DNA of 64,000 bases from Oscillospiraceae bacterium. Lineage in GTDB: Bacteria; Bacillota; Clostridia; Oscillospirales; Oscillospiraceae. Within the stretch, counting starts at the first letter, position 1. Every line of letters starts with the position of its first letter. Shown here piece after piece: positions 52,660-61,173 of this stretch. Location: positions 1-64,000 of the forward strand of contig JAHHSD010000001.1 of assembly GCA_020025425.1 (NCBI GenBank), read 5' to 3'. The notes below the pieces were generated by a model. The model was not told where the DNA came from and ran no database searches. It worked only from the letters and a program-made list of their open reading frames with translations. The position numbers were made by a program, and so were the translations under genes.

Positions 52660-54076
52660 TTAAGCTGTCCCTCCTTTCATATATTTTGGGAAACACCTCC
52701 GTCAGAGCCGCCGGGCGGCCCATTTTTCTTATACTCACTTGGGTGGGTTTCAGCTCGTTCTTTTTCAGGATCTCATTGATATCCTGCTCAATGGTCTTGG
52801 AGAAGGGCATCAGCCGGTCCGGACAGGCCAGCTTCAGATCCACCTCGTCTCCTCTGCTGGACAGGATCATGTCGATCGTTCCGACCCCCTCCACATCCAT
52901 TTTAAAGAGGAACCGCATAGCCTTGCCCTGCTTTCCCTGCTGGCCGGAGGAATCGCCCTCCGCGTCCGGGTCCACCCACATCTCGGAAAAGAGCATGCGC
53001 CCGTTCATTTCAATGGGGATCAGGTAGTGGTTTAACGGCATATAGACGCTCTCATTGATCAGAATGGCCCGCACCAGCTCCTGAAAGGCGTTCTGGGTCT
53101 CCATGCTTCCGTTGCCCCGCATGGCCTGATAGGCGTTTTCCACCAGGCTCTGTGTGAGCCGGCTGACCTGTGAATTCACGTTTGGCCGGCTCCGCCGCAG
53201 CAGCTCCAGCAGGGCCTGGTCGTCAATGCCCGCCAGCTGCTGGCGCAGGGTGCCGTATCCCTTGATCTGGTGAAAGGCGTCCAGCAGGGCGCTTTCGTCC
53301 GCGTTCTCATATCGGGCCATATCCAGGGTCAGCAGAGACAGCATCTGTCTGGGCAGCCCCATATCGTGGCTCCTGCTTATATATTGGGACATGAACGGGA
53401 TGATGTCCCGCTGGAGAAACAGCACGCTGTCCTGCTTGCTGCCGTTGGCCATGAGGTTTTTGAGCTGCTCGATCATGCCCTCCAGCCGCTCCGCCCAGCT
53501 GGCCGGCATTCCGGCCGCCATCCGGTTCAGATTGCGCAGGATGCTCCCCTCAATCCGATCCGCGGAAAAATAGTCCAGATAGGACCGCACGAACCGCAGG
53601 ATGCTGTCCTGCACCATTTCGGAGTCCGCCCTGGCATACGCGTTTCTCAAAAGTGCGAACAGGGCCCCGCCAAACTGAGTTCCGCTTTTGATCTGGCCCA
53701 TAAAAAGCTTCAGCAGCTCCGTCTCATCGGCCTGGAGGAAGGAAAAAAGCTCGGAAAGCTCTGCCGCGGTCCCCTCGCTGATCCCGGAGGACACCCGGAT
53801 GCCCTCCCCGGCAAAAATCCGGCGCAGGCTCTCCGCTGCATCGGGGGTCTCCCGCAGCCGCTTTAAAAATACCTGAAAATTGGAGTCATATCGAATACCG
53901 CCATCGCTTTGGGCACTCTCCTCCTGCTGCCCGCCGCGGCCGTCCGGCCGTGTGATATTCTGTATATTAGGCACGTTCTGGACGTGTTCATTTGAGGGCG
54001 GAATGGGCAGGTTTCGGTTGACATTGGTTCTGTCATGGCCCGGAACCGGATTTGTGGCCCCTAAAATATCTGGCAA
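52646..54076 (-). CDS. large flagellar-locus protein of unknown function (YlqG-like position)
   Basis: A 476-residue, mostly helical protein that I do not recognise with confidence. It lies just before flhX, as the unknown gene ylqG lies before ylqH in Bacillus. The final 100 residues (MRFLFKMDVEGVGTIDMIL, LACPDRLMPFSKTIEQD) resemble the beta-rich C-terminus of FliK-like proteins. I prefer the TTG at 54076, 6 bases after GAGGTG. A longer frame from 54130 has no ribosome site and reads through the intergenic palindrome. A second FliK-type or export-linked role is inference. Confidence 0.6.
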   Translation of the reverse strand: MPDILGATNPVPGHDRTNVNRNLPIPPSNEHVQNVPNIQNITRPDGRGGQQEESAQSDGGIRYDSNFQVFLKRLRETPDAAESLRRIFAGEGIRVSSGISEGTAAELSELFSFLQADETELLKLFMGQIKSGTQFGGALFALLRNAYARADSEMVQDSILRFVRSYLDYFSADRIEGSILRNLNRMAAGMPASWAERLEGMIEQLKNLMANGSKQDSVLFLQRDIIPFMSQYISRSHDMGLPRQMLSLLTLDMARYENADESALLDAFHQIKGYGTLRQQLAGIDDQALLELLRRSRPNVNSQVSRLTQSLVENAYQAMRGNGSMETQNAFQELVRAILINESVYMPLNHYLIPIEMNGRMLFSEMWVDPDAEGDSSGQQGKQGKAMRFLFKMDVEGVGTIDMILSSRGDEVDLKLACPDRLMPFSKTIEQDINEILKKNELKPTQVSIRKMGRPAALTEVFPKIYERRDSLNVKV

Positions 54077-54110
54077 TGATAACACCTCGCAAAAAAAAAT
54101 AAAAGCGCGC

Positions 54111-54140
54111 TTATTTTTCAGCGCCAACATGACGATATAC
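54111..54140 (+). promoter_or_regulatory. candidate sigma-28 promoter of cheA
   Basis: TTATTTTT (54111-54118), 14 bases, CGATATAC (54133-54140), 38 bases before the cheA ATG. A 10-bp palindrome AAGCGCGCTT (54103-54112) touches its upstream part and may be an operator. A sigma-A reading (TATACT with a weak -35) is the alternative. Confidence 0.5.
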
Positions 54141-54178
54141 TTGTATAGATTAAATGTTTAAAGGGGCGGTGTCTGGCT

Positions 54179-56290
54179 ATGAGCAATAATGATATGCTCG
54201 AAATGTACATCTATGAGGCGAATACCCTGCTAGAGCAATTGGAAGCTATCGTTCTGGACGCAGAGCAGCTAAATACATTCTCAGAAGACAATGTAAATGA
54301 GATCTTCCGCATTATGCACACGATCAAAGGTTCTTCTGCCATGATGGAGTTCGATTCTCTGGCAACCATCGCCCACCGGATTGAGGACATGTTTTTCATC
54401 ATTCGGGACAAAACCATCGATGTGGTCCCGGAGGAGGACCGGCCAACTCTGTTCGATCTGGTGTTCCAGGCGGTAGATTTCTTCCGCACGGAAATTGCCA
54501 AGGTGGAGGCAGGTCAGTCTCCTGATACTGTTATCGACACATTCCTTGCAAATATAAATGACTTCATCCTGAAAATTAGCGGAGAGGCACCGAAAGATGC
54601 AGCACCCGCCGCGCCCGCTGCTGCACCGGCCGCGGAGAGCGCTCCTGCGGCTCCCGCTTCCTCCGATGTCCCCGCTCCTCTCCCCTCCGAGGACGGTATG
54701 GCCGACTTCCCCTACGAGCTGCGGATCTTCTTTGACGAGGGCTGCGGCATGGAAAATCTGCGTGCCTTCATGCTGGTCACCTCCGTGCGGGACTTCTGCG
54801 CGGAGTCTGAGTTCCTGTTCGAGCCGGCCGATGTGGAAAATAATCCCTCCACCGCCGACCAGGTAGCAGAGCAGGGCTTCCTGATCCGCTTTGCCAACAG
54901 CGAAAACCGGGACAAGGCGATTTCCGTGGTCCGCGGCGCCGGCTCCGTGCGCTCCTACCAGCCCCATGACTTCCACCCGGCCCCGGCGGCCTCGGAGAAG
55001 CCCGCTGAGGCACAGGCGCCTGCCGCTTCCACCGCCTCCGCTGCGCCCAAGCATGCCGCGCCCGCTGCTGCACCTGCCGCCTCCGCTGCGTCCCAGGCCC
55101 AGCGCCAGAAGGAGAGCCTGATCAGCGTCAACCTGAGCAAGCTGGACCAGCTCTCCGCCATTGTGGGCGAAATCGTCATCACCGAGTCCATGGTGACCTG
55201 CTCCCCCGACCTGAAGGGCCTGCACCTGGACGCCTTCGCCAAGTCGGCCAGACAGCTGCGCAAGCTCACCGACGAGCTGCAGGACATCTCTATGTCCCTG
55301 CGCATGGTCCCCGTGTCCAACACCTTCCAGAAGATGAACCGTATCGTCCGGGATATGTGCAAGAAGCTGAACAAGTCTGCCAAGCTGACCATGATCGGCG
55401 AGGATACCGAGGTGGATAAGACCATCGTGGACGGCATCGGCGACACCATCATGCACATGATCCGCAACTCCATGGACCACGGCATCGAGGAGACCGAGGC
55501 CGAGCGTGTTGCCGCCGGCAAGGACCCCGTGGGTGAGATCCTCCTCTCCGCCCAGGATACGGGCAGCGAGGTCATTATCCAGATCAAGGACGACGGCCAG
55601 GGCGTGAATGAGGACGTGGTCCTGAAGAAGGCCATCAAGAACGGCATCGCCTCCGCCGACCGGGACTACACCCACAAGGAGATCCTGAACTTCCTGATGA
55701 TGCCCGGCTTCTCCACCAACACCGACGTCACCGAGTTCTCCGGCCGCGGCGTTGGCATGGACGTTGTGAAGAAGAGCGTCGAGGGTCTGGGCGGCACCGT
55801 CTCCATCGAGAGCGAGTTCGGTCACGGCATGACCACCACCCTGCGCATCCCCCTCACCATGGCCATCATGGACGGCATGGAGGTCTCCGTGGGCGGCTCC
55901 ATCTTCACCATCCCCATCCACAACATCCGCCAGAGCTTCAAGATGTCTGAGGCCGATATCCTCCACGATCCTGTGGACGGCGAGATGATCCATATTATGG
56001 ACGAGTACTTCCCCATCATCCGGGCCAAGGACTTCTATGCCCTGCCCGAGGGTGCGGACACCATCGACGACGGCATCCTGCTCTGGCTGTCCTCGGGCGA
56101 GCACTCTTATTGTCTCTTTGTGGACGAGCTGTTGGGCGAGCAGCAGATCGTGGTCAAGCCCCTGCCCTCCTATGTCAACAACTTCGATATCAAGGACTAC
56201 GGTATTACCGGATGCAGCATTCTGGGCGATGGCAACATCAGCATCATCCTGGACGTGCGGAACCTGTATAATGCCGCCTGCGGTAATTAA
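54179..56290 (+). CDS. cheA: chemotaxis histidine kinase CheA
   Basis: A 703-residue CheA with all five domains. P1 holds the phosphorylated H47 in MHTIKGSSAMM. An Ala/Pro linker leads to a P2-like domain (about 178-260) that binds CheY, and a second Ala-rich linker leads to P3 (about 318-385). P4 is the kinase domain with NSMDHGIE, DDGQGV and GRGVGMDVV. P5 is the CheW-like domain to the C-terminus. It is the first gene of a plus-strand cheA-W-R-B unit, divergent from the FliK/FlhX genes. Confidence 0.97.
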   Translation: MSNNDMLEMYIYEANTLLEQLEAIVLDAEQLNTFSEDNVNEIFRIMHTIKGSSAMMEFDSLATIAHRIEDMFFIIRDKTIDVVPEEDRPTLFDLVFQAVDFFRTEIAKVEAGQSPDTVIDTFLANINDFILKISGEAPKDAAPAAPAAAPAAESAPAAPASSDVPAPLPSEDGMADFPYELRIFFDEGCGMENLRAFMLVTSVRDFCAESEFLFEPADVENNPSTADQVAEQGFLIRFANSENRDKAISVVRGAGSVRSYQPHDFHPAPAASEKPAEAQAPAASTASAAPKHAAPAAAPAASAASQAQRQKESLISVNLSKLDQLSAIVGEIVITESMVTCSPDLKGLHLDAFAKSARQLRKLTDELQDISMSLRMVPVSNTFQKMNRIVRDMCKKLNKSAKLTMIGEDTEVDKTIVDGIGDTIMHMIRNSMDHGIEETEAERVAAGKDPVGEILLSAQDTGSEVIIQIKDDGQGVNEDVVLKKAIKNGIASADRDYTHKEILNFLMMPGFSTNTDVTEFSGRGVGMDVVKKSVEGLGGTVSIESEFGHGMTTTLRIPLTMAIMDGMEVSVGGSIFTIPIHNIRQSFKMSEADILHDPVDGEMIHIMDEYFPIIRAKDFYALPEGADTIDDGILLWLSSGEHSYCLFVDELLGEQQIVVKPLPSYVNNFDIKDYGITGCSILGDGNISIILDVRNLYNAACGN

Positions 56291-56302
56291 GGAGTGAGAA
56301 TG

Positions 56303-56791
56303 ATGAGTACCTTAAATTCTATGGATGTTCAGACCGATGAGATCGTCCAGTCTGAAACTCCGCACGAGGCCGCTGCGCAAAGTGCAAAAAAATATCTGAT
56401 TTTTATTTCTGACGATCTGCACTTCGGTGTGGATGCCAAATATGTGGTTGAGATCCTGAACAACCACGCCATCACCCCCCTGCCCATGACCCCGAATTAT
56501 GTGTGCGGTATCTTCAACATGCGCGGTCAGATCATCCCCGTGTTGGATATCCGCCAGAAGCTGGGCAAGGCCCCCGCATCCGCCCCCCTCATGGTGGTCC
56601 TCACCTATGACGGGACCCTGGTTGGTATTATGGTGGACTCCGTGGATCAGATGATCGAGATCCCCGATTCCGCCCTGCTGACCATGCCCTCCAAGAACTC
56701 ACAGCGTCTGGTTTCCGGCATGTGTACCCTGCCCGACGGCTCCGGCACCATGCTGATCCTGGACTGTGAGCAGCTTTTGGGCCATGACTAA
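56303..56791 (+). CDS. cheW: chemotaxis coupling protein CheW
   Basis: About 162 residues with a single CheW domain (LIFISDDLHFGVDAKYVVEI, then GIFNMRGQIIPVLDIR). It links receptors to CheA. Two adjacent ATGs (56300 and 56303) follow AAGGAG; I use the second for spacing. It overlaps cheR by 8 bases. Confidence 0.94.
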   Translation: MSTLNSMDVQTDEIVQSETPHEAAAQSAKKYLIFISDDLHFGVDAKYVVEILNNHAITPLPMTPNYVCGIFNMRGQIIPVLDIRQKLGKAPASAPLMVVLTYDGTLVGIMVDSVDQMIEIPDSALLTMPSKNSQRLVSGMCTLPDGSGTMLILDCEQLLGHD

Positions 56792-57632
56792 CACGAACGG
56801 CGGCTCGATTGAGATTAGTTCCACCCTTGCACCCATGCAGATCAATGATGCGGACTTCCGACACATGGTGACTTTTATCAAGGGAAACTACGGAATTGAT
56901 CTGACACAAAAGCGCCAGCTTATTACAGGGCGTCTTTCCCCGGCGATCCGCCAGCTGGGTTACAAAAGCTTTTCTGAATTTGTGGATCACCTGCTGCACA
57001 CCAAGGACGAGCAGGAAATTACCCTGCTCATCAACAAGCTGACCACAAACTACACATTTTTCATGCGGGAACAGGAGCATCTGGACTTTTTCCGCAACCA
57101 TATCATCCCTGATATTGTGCGCCGTCACCAGCGGGACAAATGTCTGTCCATCTGGAGCGCCGGCTGCTCCACCGGTGAGGAGCCCTACAATCTGTCCATG
57201 TATCTCTTCGACTACCTGGGTCCCCACGCCGCCGAATGGGATACCCGCATCCTGGCCACCGATATCTCTGCCCGGGCCCTGGCTTCGGCCCAGAAGGGCG
57301 TGTACGAACTGCCCGACTCCATCCCCCGGGAGTGGAGAAAAAAATACTTCACCCCCAACCCCGATGGTACCCACACCGTCTCCAACGCGGTCCGAAAAAA
57401 CGTGATCTTCCAGCCCTTCAATCTGATGGACCCCATTCGGTTCCGCAAAAAATTCGACGTTATTTTCTGCCGGAATGTGATGATCTATTTCGATCAGCCC
57501 ACCAAGGACGCTCTGGTCCGCCGTTTTTACGACGCCACAGTGCCGGGCGGCTACCTGTTGATCAGCTATTCCGAGAACCTGAGCCAGCAGTCCCCCTATC
57601 GCAGACTCGCTACGGCGACGTTCCAAAAGTAA
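56784..57632 (+). CDS. cheR: chemoreceptor methyltransferase CheR
   Basis: A 282-residue CheR. The N-terminal helical domain includes FRHMVTFIKGNYGIDL. The SAM-binding domain has IWSAGCSTGEEPYNL and VIFCRNVMIYFD. It methylates receptor glutamates for adaptation. There is no TPR extension. The ATG at 56784 lies within the end of cheW. Confidence 0.96.
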   Translation: MTNTNGGSIEISSTLAPMQINDADFRHMVTFIKGNYGIDLTQKRQLITGRLSPAIRQLGYKSFSEFVDHLLHTKDEQEITLLINKLTTNYTFFMREQEHLDFFRNHIIPDIVRRHQRDKCLSIWSAGCSTGEEPYNLSMYLFDYLGPHAAEWDTRILATDISARALASAQKGVYELPDSIPREWRKKYFTPNPDGTHTVSNAVRKNVIFQPFNLMDPIRFRKKFDVIFCRNVMIYFDQPTKDALVRRFYDATVPGGYLLISYSENLSQQSPYRRLATATFQK

Positions 57633-57653
57633 GATCAGGAGGCATTTCCTTTC

Positions 57654-58697
57654 ATGCTACCTAATGACAAAAAAGTTCGCGTCCTGGTCGTAGACGACTC
57701 CAGCATGGCGCGCAATCTTATCATCAACGGGATTTCCGTGCATCCCCGTGTGGAGGTGGTGGGCTTTGCCATCAACACCCTGGATGCAAAGCAAAAAATA
57801 GCACAGCTGCAGCCTGATGTAGTCACCATGGACGTTGAGATGCCCGGACAGAGCGGGATCGACTTTCTGAAGGAATACCTGCCCACCCATCCCATTCCCG
57901 TGGTCCTGTGCTCTTCCCTGAATCTGCGCGTGTTCGATGCCCTTGCCGCCGGTGCGGTGGACTTCGTCCGCAAACCCTTTGCCACCGGCGGAAACGATGC
58001 CTTTATTACGGTCCTGGTCCAGAAGATCCTGCTGGCCTCCACCGCCCGCATCCGCCCAGCCCCTGCCGCCGCCTCGGCCCCCCTCGCAGCACCCCAGCTG
58101 CTGGGCGGCACCCCTATCCTGAATAATGTCCTGATCGGACTTGGTGCCTCCACCGGCGGCACCGAGGCCACTCTGGAGGTTATGAAACGCCTGCCGGCGG
58201 ATATTCCCGGCATGGTCATCGTCCAGCACATGCCCCCCGGCTTCACCGGGATGTACGCAGAGCGCCTGAACCGGCTGTGTAAAATGGAAGTCCGCGAGGC
58301 CAAGAATGGTGATGAGCTCCACCGCGGGCTGGCACTGGTGGCCCCCGCCGATTTCCAGTGCCGCGTGGTGCGGATCGGCAGCCGATACACCGTCTCCTGC
58401 ACCCCCGGTGAAAAGGTCAGCGGCCACCGCCCCTCCGTGGATGCCCTGTTCCAGTCCATGGCTGAGGTGGTGCGCACCCCCATGGTTGGTATCATTATGA
58501 CCGGCATGGGTCAGGATGGCGCCGCCGGCCTGCTGGCCATGCGGCAGCACGGGGCCTACACCATCGGTCAGGACAAGGCATCCAGTGTGGTCTATGGCAT
58601 GCCCATGGTGGCCCATGACATCGGTGCGGTCTGCATACAGGCCTCCTGTACCAGAATCTCCGATGTTCTGCTCAGCCATCTGAAGGGCATGCGCTGA
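57654..58697 (+). CDS. cheB: chemoreceptor methylesterase CheB
   Basis: A 347-residue CheB. The receiver domain (1-125) has D60 as phospho-acceptor (VVTMDVEMPG). The esterase domain (about 155-345) has the triad S166 (GASTGGTEA), H192 (VQHMPPGFT) and D288 (GMGQDGAAG). It removes receptor methyl groups and closes the adaptation loop with CheR, encoded 21 bases upstream. Confidence 0.96.
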   Translation: MLPNDKKVRVLVVDDSSMARNLIINGISVHPRVEVVGFAINTLDAKQKIAQLQPDVVTMDVEMPGQSGIDFLKEYLPTHPIPVVLCSSLNLRVFDALAAGAVDFVRKPFATGGNDAFITVLVQKILLASTARIRPAPAAASAPLAAPQLLGGTPILNNVLIGLGASTGGTEATLEVMKRLPADIPGMVIVQHMPPGFTGMYAERLNRLCKMEVREAKNGDELHRGLALVAPADFQCRVVRIGSRYTVSCTPGEKVSGHRPSVDALFQSMAEVVRTPMVGIIMTGMGQDGAAGLLAMRQHGAYTIGQDKASSVVYGMPMVAHDIGAVCIQASCTRISDVLLSHLKGMR

Positions 58698-58745
58698 ACA
58701 CCGTCAGCCAAATCACGCTTTACATGATTGAAAGGAGGATTTCGT

Positions 58746-58907
58746 ATGGATATCGCCGCTTTGAGCATGCAGATGCATGCCGACCAGTTAGCTACCAATG
58801 TAGAGTATTCTGTGATGAAAAAGGTCATGGACACCCAGGAAGTTATGGCTGAAAACTTTCTGCAGATGCTGCCCCCTTCCCCCTACTCCTTCGACGTCTA
58901 CGCCTGA
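58746..58907 (+). CDS. YjfB-type small motility protein
   Basis: A 53-residue protein, MDIAALSMQMHADQL onward, ending in a Pro-rich tail. It matches the YjfB putative motility family by its opening MDIAALSM, the central VMKKVMDTQE helix and its size. AAAGGAGG lies 7 bases before the ATG, the best ribosome site of this unit. It is the last gene of the che unit and is followed by a strong terminator. Its function is not known. Confidence 0.8.
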   Translation: MDIAALSMQMHADQLATNVEYSVMKKVMDTQEVMAENFLQMLPPSPYSFDVYA

Positions 58908-58926
58908 TACCTCTTGGTTCGCTTTC

Positions 58927-58962
58927 AAACACCTGGCAGTCTGAAAAGACTGCCAGGTGTTT
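58927..58962 (+). terminator. terminator of the cheA-W-R-B-yjfB unit
   Basis: A perfect 16-bp stem (58927-58942 with 58947-58962) with a GAAA loop, ending in a short T run. Confidence 0.93.
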
Positions 58963-59012
58963 TGCACATAATACAATGTTTTGTGGAAAATCTGTTCCCG
59001 CTGCATAAAAAA

Positions 59013-59047
59013 GGACCCCGCACAGACCTGTGGTCTGTGCGGGGTCC
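59013..59047 (-). terminator. terminator of the DUF4317 gene
   Basis: A perfect 16-bp GC-rich stem (59013-59028 with 59032-59047) with a 3-base loop. On the minus strand it is followed by six T. It faces the che terminator across about 50 bases. Confidence 0.93.
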
Positions 59048-59093
59048 CGTCTTGCAGTTTTTGTGCCCTGTGTCAGATGGCAAAGAGAGGGTC

Positions 59094-60257
59094 TTATCCC
59101 ACCGGGCACTCCGCCGGGAGCTGTTCCTCCGAAATCGTGACGCCGATCCCGTTGACCTCCACTACTCCGTCGGCGGGTACAAGCAGATACTTGCGCCCAT
59201 CAATGATCCGGGTCTCGATGAGATAGCTGTGCTCAGGGGACACCGAAATTTTCACCTCAGGCGTGCAGATCTCAAATTTCTTGCTGTCAATGATATTGGC
59301 AGGCACCAGAGGGACGTCCTCGCCGTACTGACGGCGGCACTCCTGCCGGAATTCCTCCACCTGCTGGTCCGGCACGCCGCTGTCCAGCAGCATGGCCCCC
59401 ACCTCACTGACAGACAGATCCAGGGGCTCCGGGTCCTTGCTCTCCTTGTGCTCCAGAATGCGCTCCCGGATCTGCTCGTGGACCGCCTGGACCACATCAT
59501 AGCTGCATGCGCTTCCCAGCGTGTCGCTCAGGGTGTTGTCAAATACATCCTTCTGCTCCGGCGCAGACATGGGCGGCTCCACACAGAACACCCCATCAAT
59601 GACCTCCTGATGGATCTGGGCGGGATTTTTGCTGTAAAAGAGCGCGTTATACAGGTTTGCGGTCCGGTCATCAAAGGCCGGGAACAGGAAGCCCACCTCC
59701 GGTGCGGACACCACATCGCCGGTGGAGCAGCCGTGGAACTGGTTTTCCTCATGGAAATAACGCAGGGCCAGGGTGGGTGACTTGATCGGGCAGATGCTGC
59801 ACACCAGATAGCGGAACACCTGGTCGGAGACGTCATCCTGGAGCTCGTCATCCCGGCCGCGGTAGGGAACATCGTAGGCGTCGGCGGCCAGCAGGATCAG
59901 ATAGCTGCTGTCCCCCATGTCAATGTGCTCCAAAATCCGCTGGTAGAGGGCCTCCCGGGCCTCCTCGTCCTCGATCTCGCTGCGCAGCTTCTGAAGCAGG
60001 CGGTGCTCCTCCCCCTCCATGACCTGCTGGGTGGAAAATTCAATGTCGATCAAATTCTTTCCCAGTGTGCCGGTCAGCGATTTTTTGAGCAGCTTCAGAT
60101 ACATCTCCTGCTCCTCCTGGGGCATCAGTCCCAGAGAGACATCGATCCTGGAAACGATCTCCCCCGCACTGTTGACATAACACCCATATACCCGGCTGAT
60201 CCCGCTCCGATCCAGTCGAAAACGGCGGCGCAGTTCGTTGAGTTCCTTCTGATTCAT
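59094..60257 (-). CDS. DUF4317-family protein
   Basis: A 387-residue soluble protein of the DUF4317 family, common in Clostridia and of unknown function. The opening MNQKELNELRRRFRLDRSG and the following GCYVN match family starts, so I use the ATG at 60257 rather than the one at 60278. The protein is acidic, with no signal or membrane segment. It is not part of the che unit, being opposite in strand and closed by its own terminator, and marks the right end of the motility island. Confidence 0.8.
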   Translation of the reverse strand: MNQKELNELRRRFRLDRSGISRVYGCYVNSAGEIVSRIDVSLGLMPQEEQEMYLKLLKKSLTGTLGKNLIDIEFSTQQVMEGEEHRLLQKLRSEIEDEEAREALYQRILEHIDMGDSSYLILLAADAYDVPYRGRDDELQDDVSDQVFRYLVCSICPIKSPTLALRYFHEENQFHGCSTGDVVSAPEVGFLFPAFDDRTANLYNALFYSKNPAQIHQEVIDGVFCVEPPMSAPEQKDVFDNTLSDTLGSACSYDVVQAVHEQIRERILEHKESKDPEPLDLSVSEVGAMLLDSGVPDQQVEEFRQECRRQYGEDVPLVPANIIDSKKFEICTPEVKISVSPEHSYLIETRIIDGRKYLLVPADGVVEVNGIGVTISEEQLPAECPVG

Positions 60258-60377
60258 TGGTGCAAAAGCCCCTTCCATGTAGCATTGACCTGCATTTTAC
60301 CACGTTTCTCCCCACACTTCAAGGGAAAGGCGGCGGACTGCATCGTCTGTGTTCTTTTGATGCGCGGGAATAACAAA

Positions 60378-60409
60378 GTCCCAGATCCCGGTATATCGGG
60401 ATCTGGGAC
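60378..60409 (-). terminator. terminator after the gamma-glutamyl hydrolase gene
   Basis: A perfect 13-bp stem (60378-60390 with 60397-60409) with a 6-base loop, followed on the minus strand by TTTGTTATT. It ends the opp-hydrolase transcript. Confidence 0.9.
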
Positions 60410-60419
60410 AACGTATTGC

Positions 60420-61157
60420 TCAATGCTGATACTGTGCCGCCTGCTCCACCAGATTCTGAAATAGGCTGCGCATGCAGGGAACAGAATCCTGAAGCTCCTC
60501 CGGGTGCCACTGTACCAGAGTGATCTTACCTTCGCTCTTCTCGTCCTCCAGCGCCTCTATCACGCCATCGTCCGCACTGGCCACAACCTTCAAGCCCTTA
60601 CCCACACCATTCACGCTCTGGTGGTGCATGGTGTTGGTGTAGACACGCGTCTCCTTCAGCAGCTTCGCCAGATTGCTGTCTTTCTCCACATTGATGGGGT
60701 GGACGGGGTAGGAGCGGTCCTGTTTCTGGCTGTGAAGAATGGTGTTTCCAGGGAAATCGGACATATCCTGATAGAGATTGCCGCCCAGGGCCACATTCAC
60801 CAGCTGAAGGCCGCGGCAGATGCCCAGAATAGGCAGGCCCTTTTCCACTGCATAATGTGTCGCATCGATCCAAACCGCGTCAAATTTCCGGTTGATTCTG
60901 CCCAGCTTAGAGGAGGGCACCTGATCATAAAAACGCGGATCAACATCCTCGCCGCCGGGAAACAGAATGCCGTCACACCGGTCCAGGAGACGGAACAAAT
61001 CCTCCTTCTCAGTCAGCGGCGGAATCACAAAGGGAATTCCTCCGGCACGCTCAATTCCCTGTGCATAAACTTCGTTCAGGGAGACAGTAGAGACGGAAAC
61101 ACTATTATAGAGAAGATTTTGGCCATGCGGCCCCATTACTGCAATAATCGGTTTCAT
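60420..61157 (-). CDS. class I glutamine amidotransferase-like gamma-glutamyl hydrolase (PuuD type)
   Basis: A 245-residue peptidase C26 protein. The nucleophile is the Cys in LGICRGLQ, and the His-Glu pair lies in QWHPEEL. The family hydrolyses gamma-glutamyl bonds, for example gamma-glutamyl-GABA in putrescine breakdown. It starts 16 bases after the oppF-like gene and so is probably expressed with the peptide importer, which suggests it processes imported gamma-glutamyl compounds. The true substrate is not readable from sequence. Confidence 0.85.
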   Translation of the reverse strand: MKPIIAVMGPHGQNLLYNSVSVSTVSLNEVYAQGIERAGGIPFVIPPLTEKEDLFRLLDRCDGILFPGGEDVDPRFYDQVPSSKLGRINRKFDAVWIDATHYAVEKGLPILGICRGLQLVNVALGGNLYQDMSDFPGNTILHSQKQDRSYPVHPINVEKDSNLAKLLKETRVYTNTMHHQSVNGVGKGLKVVASADDGVIEALEDEKSEGKITLVQWHPEELQDSVPCMRSLFQNLVEQAAQYQH

Positions 61158-61173
61158 ATGATATCACCTGTTT

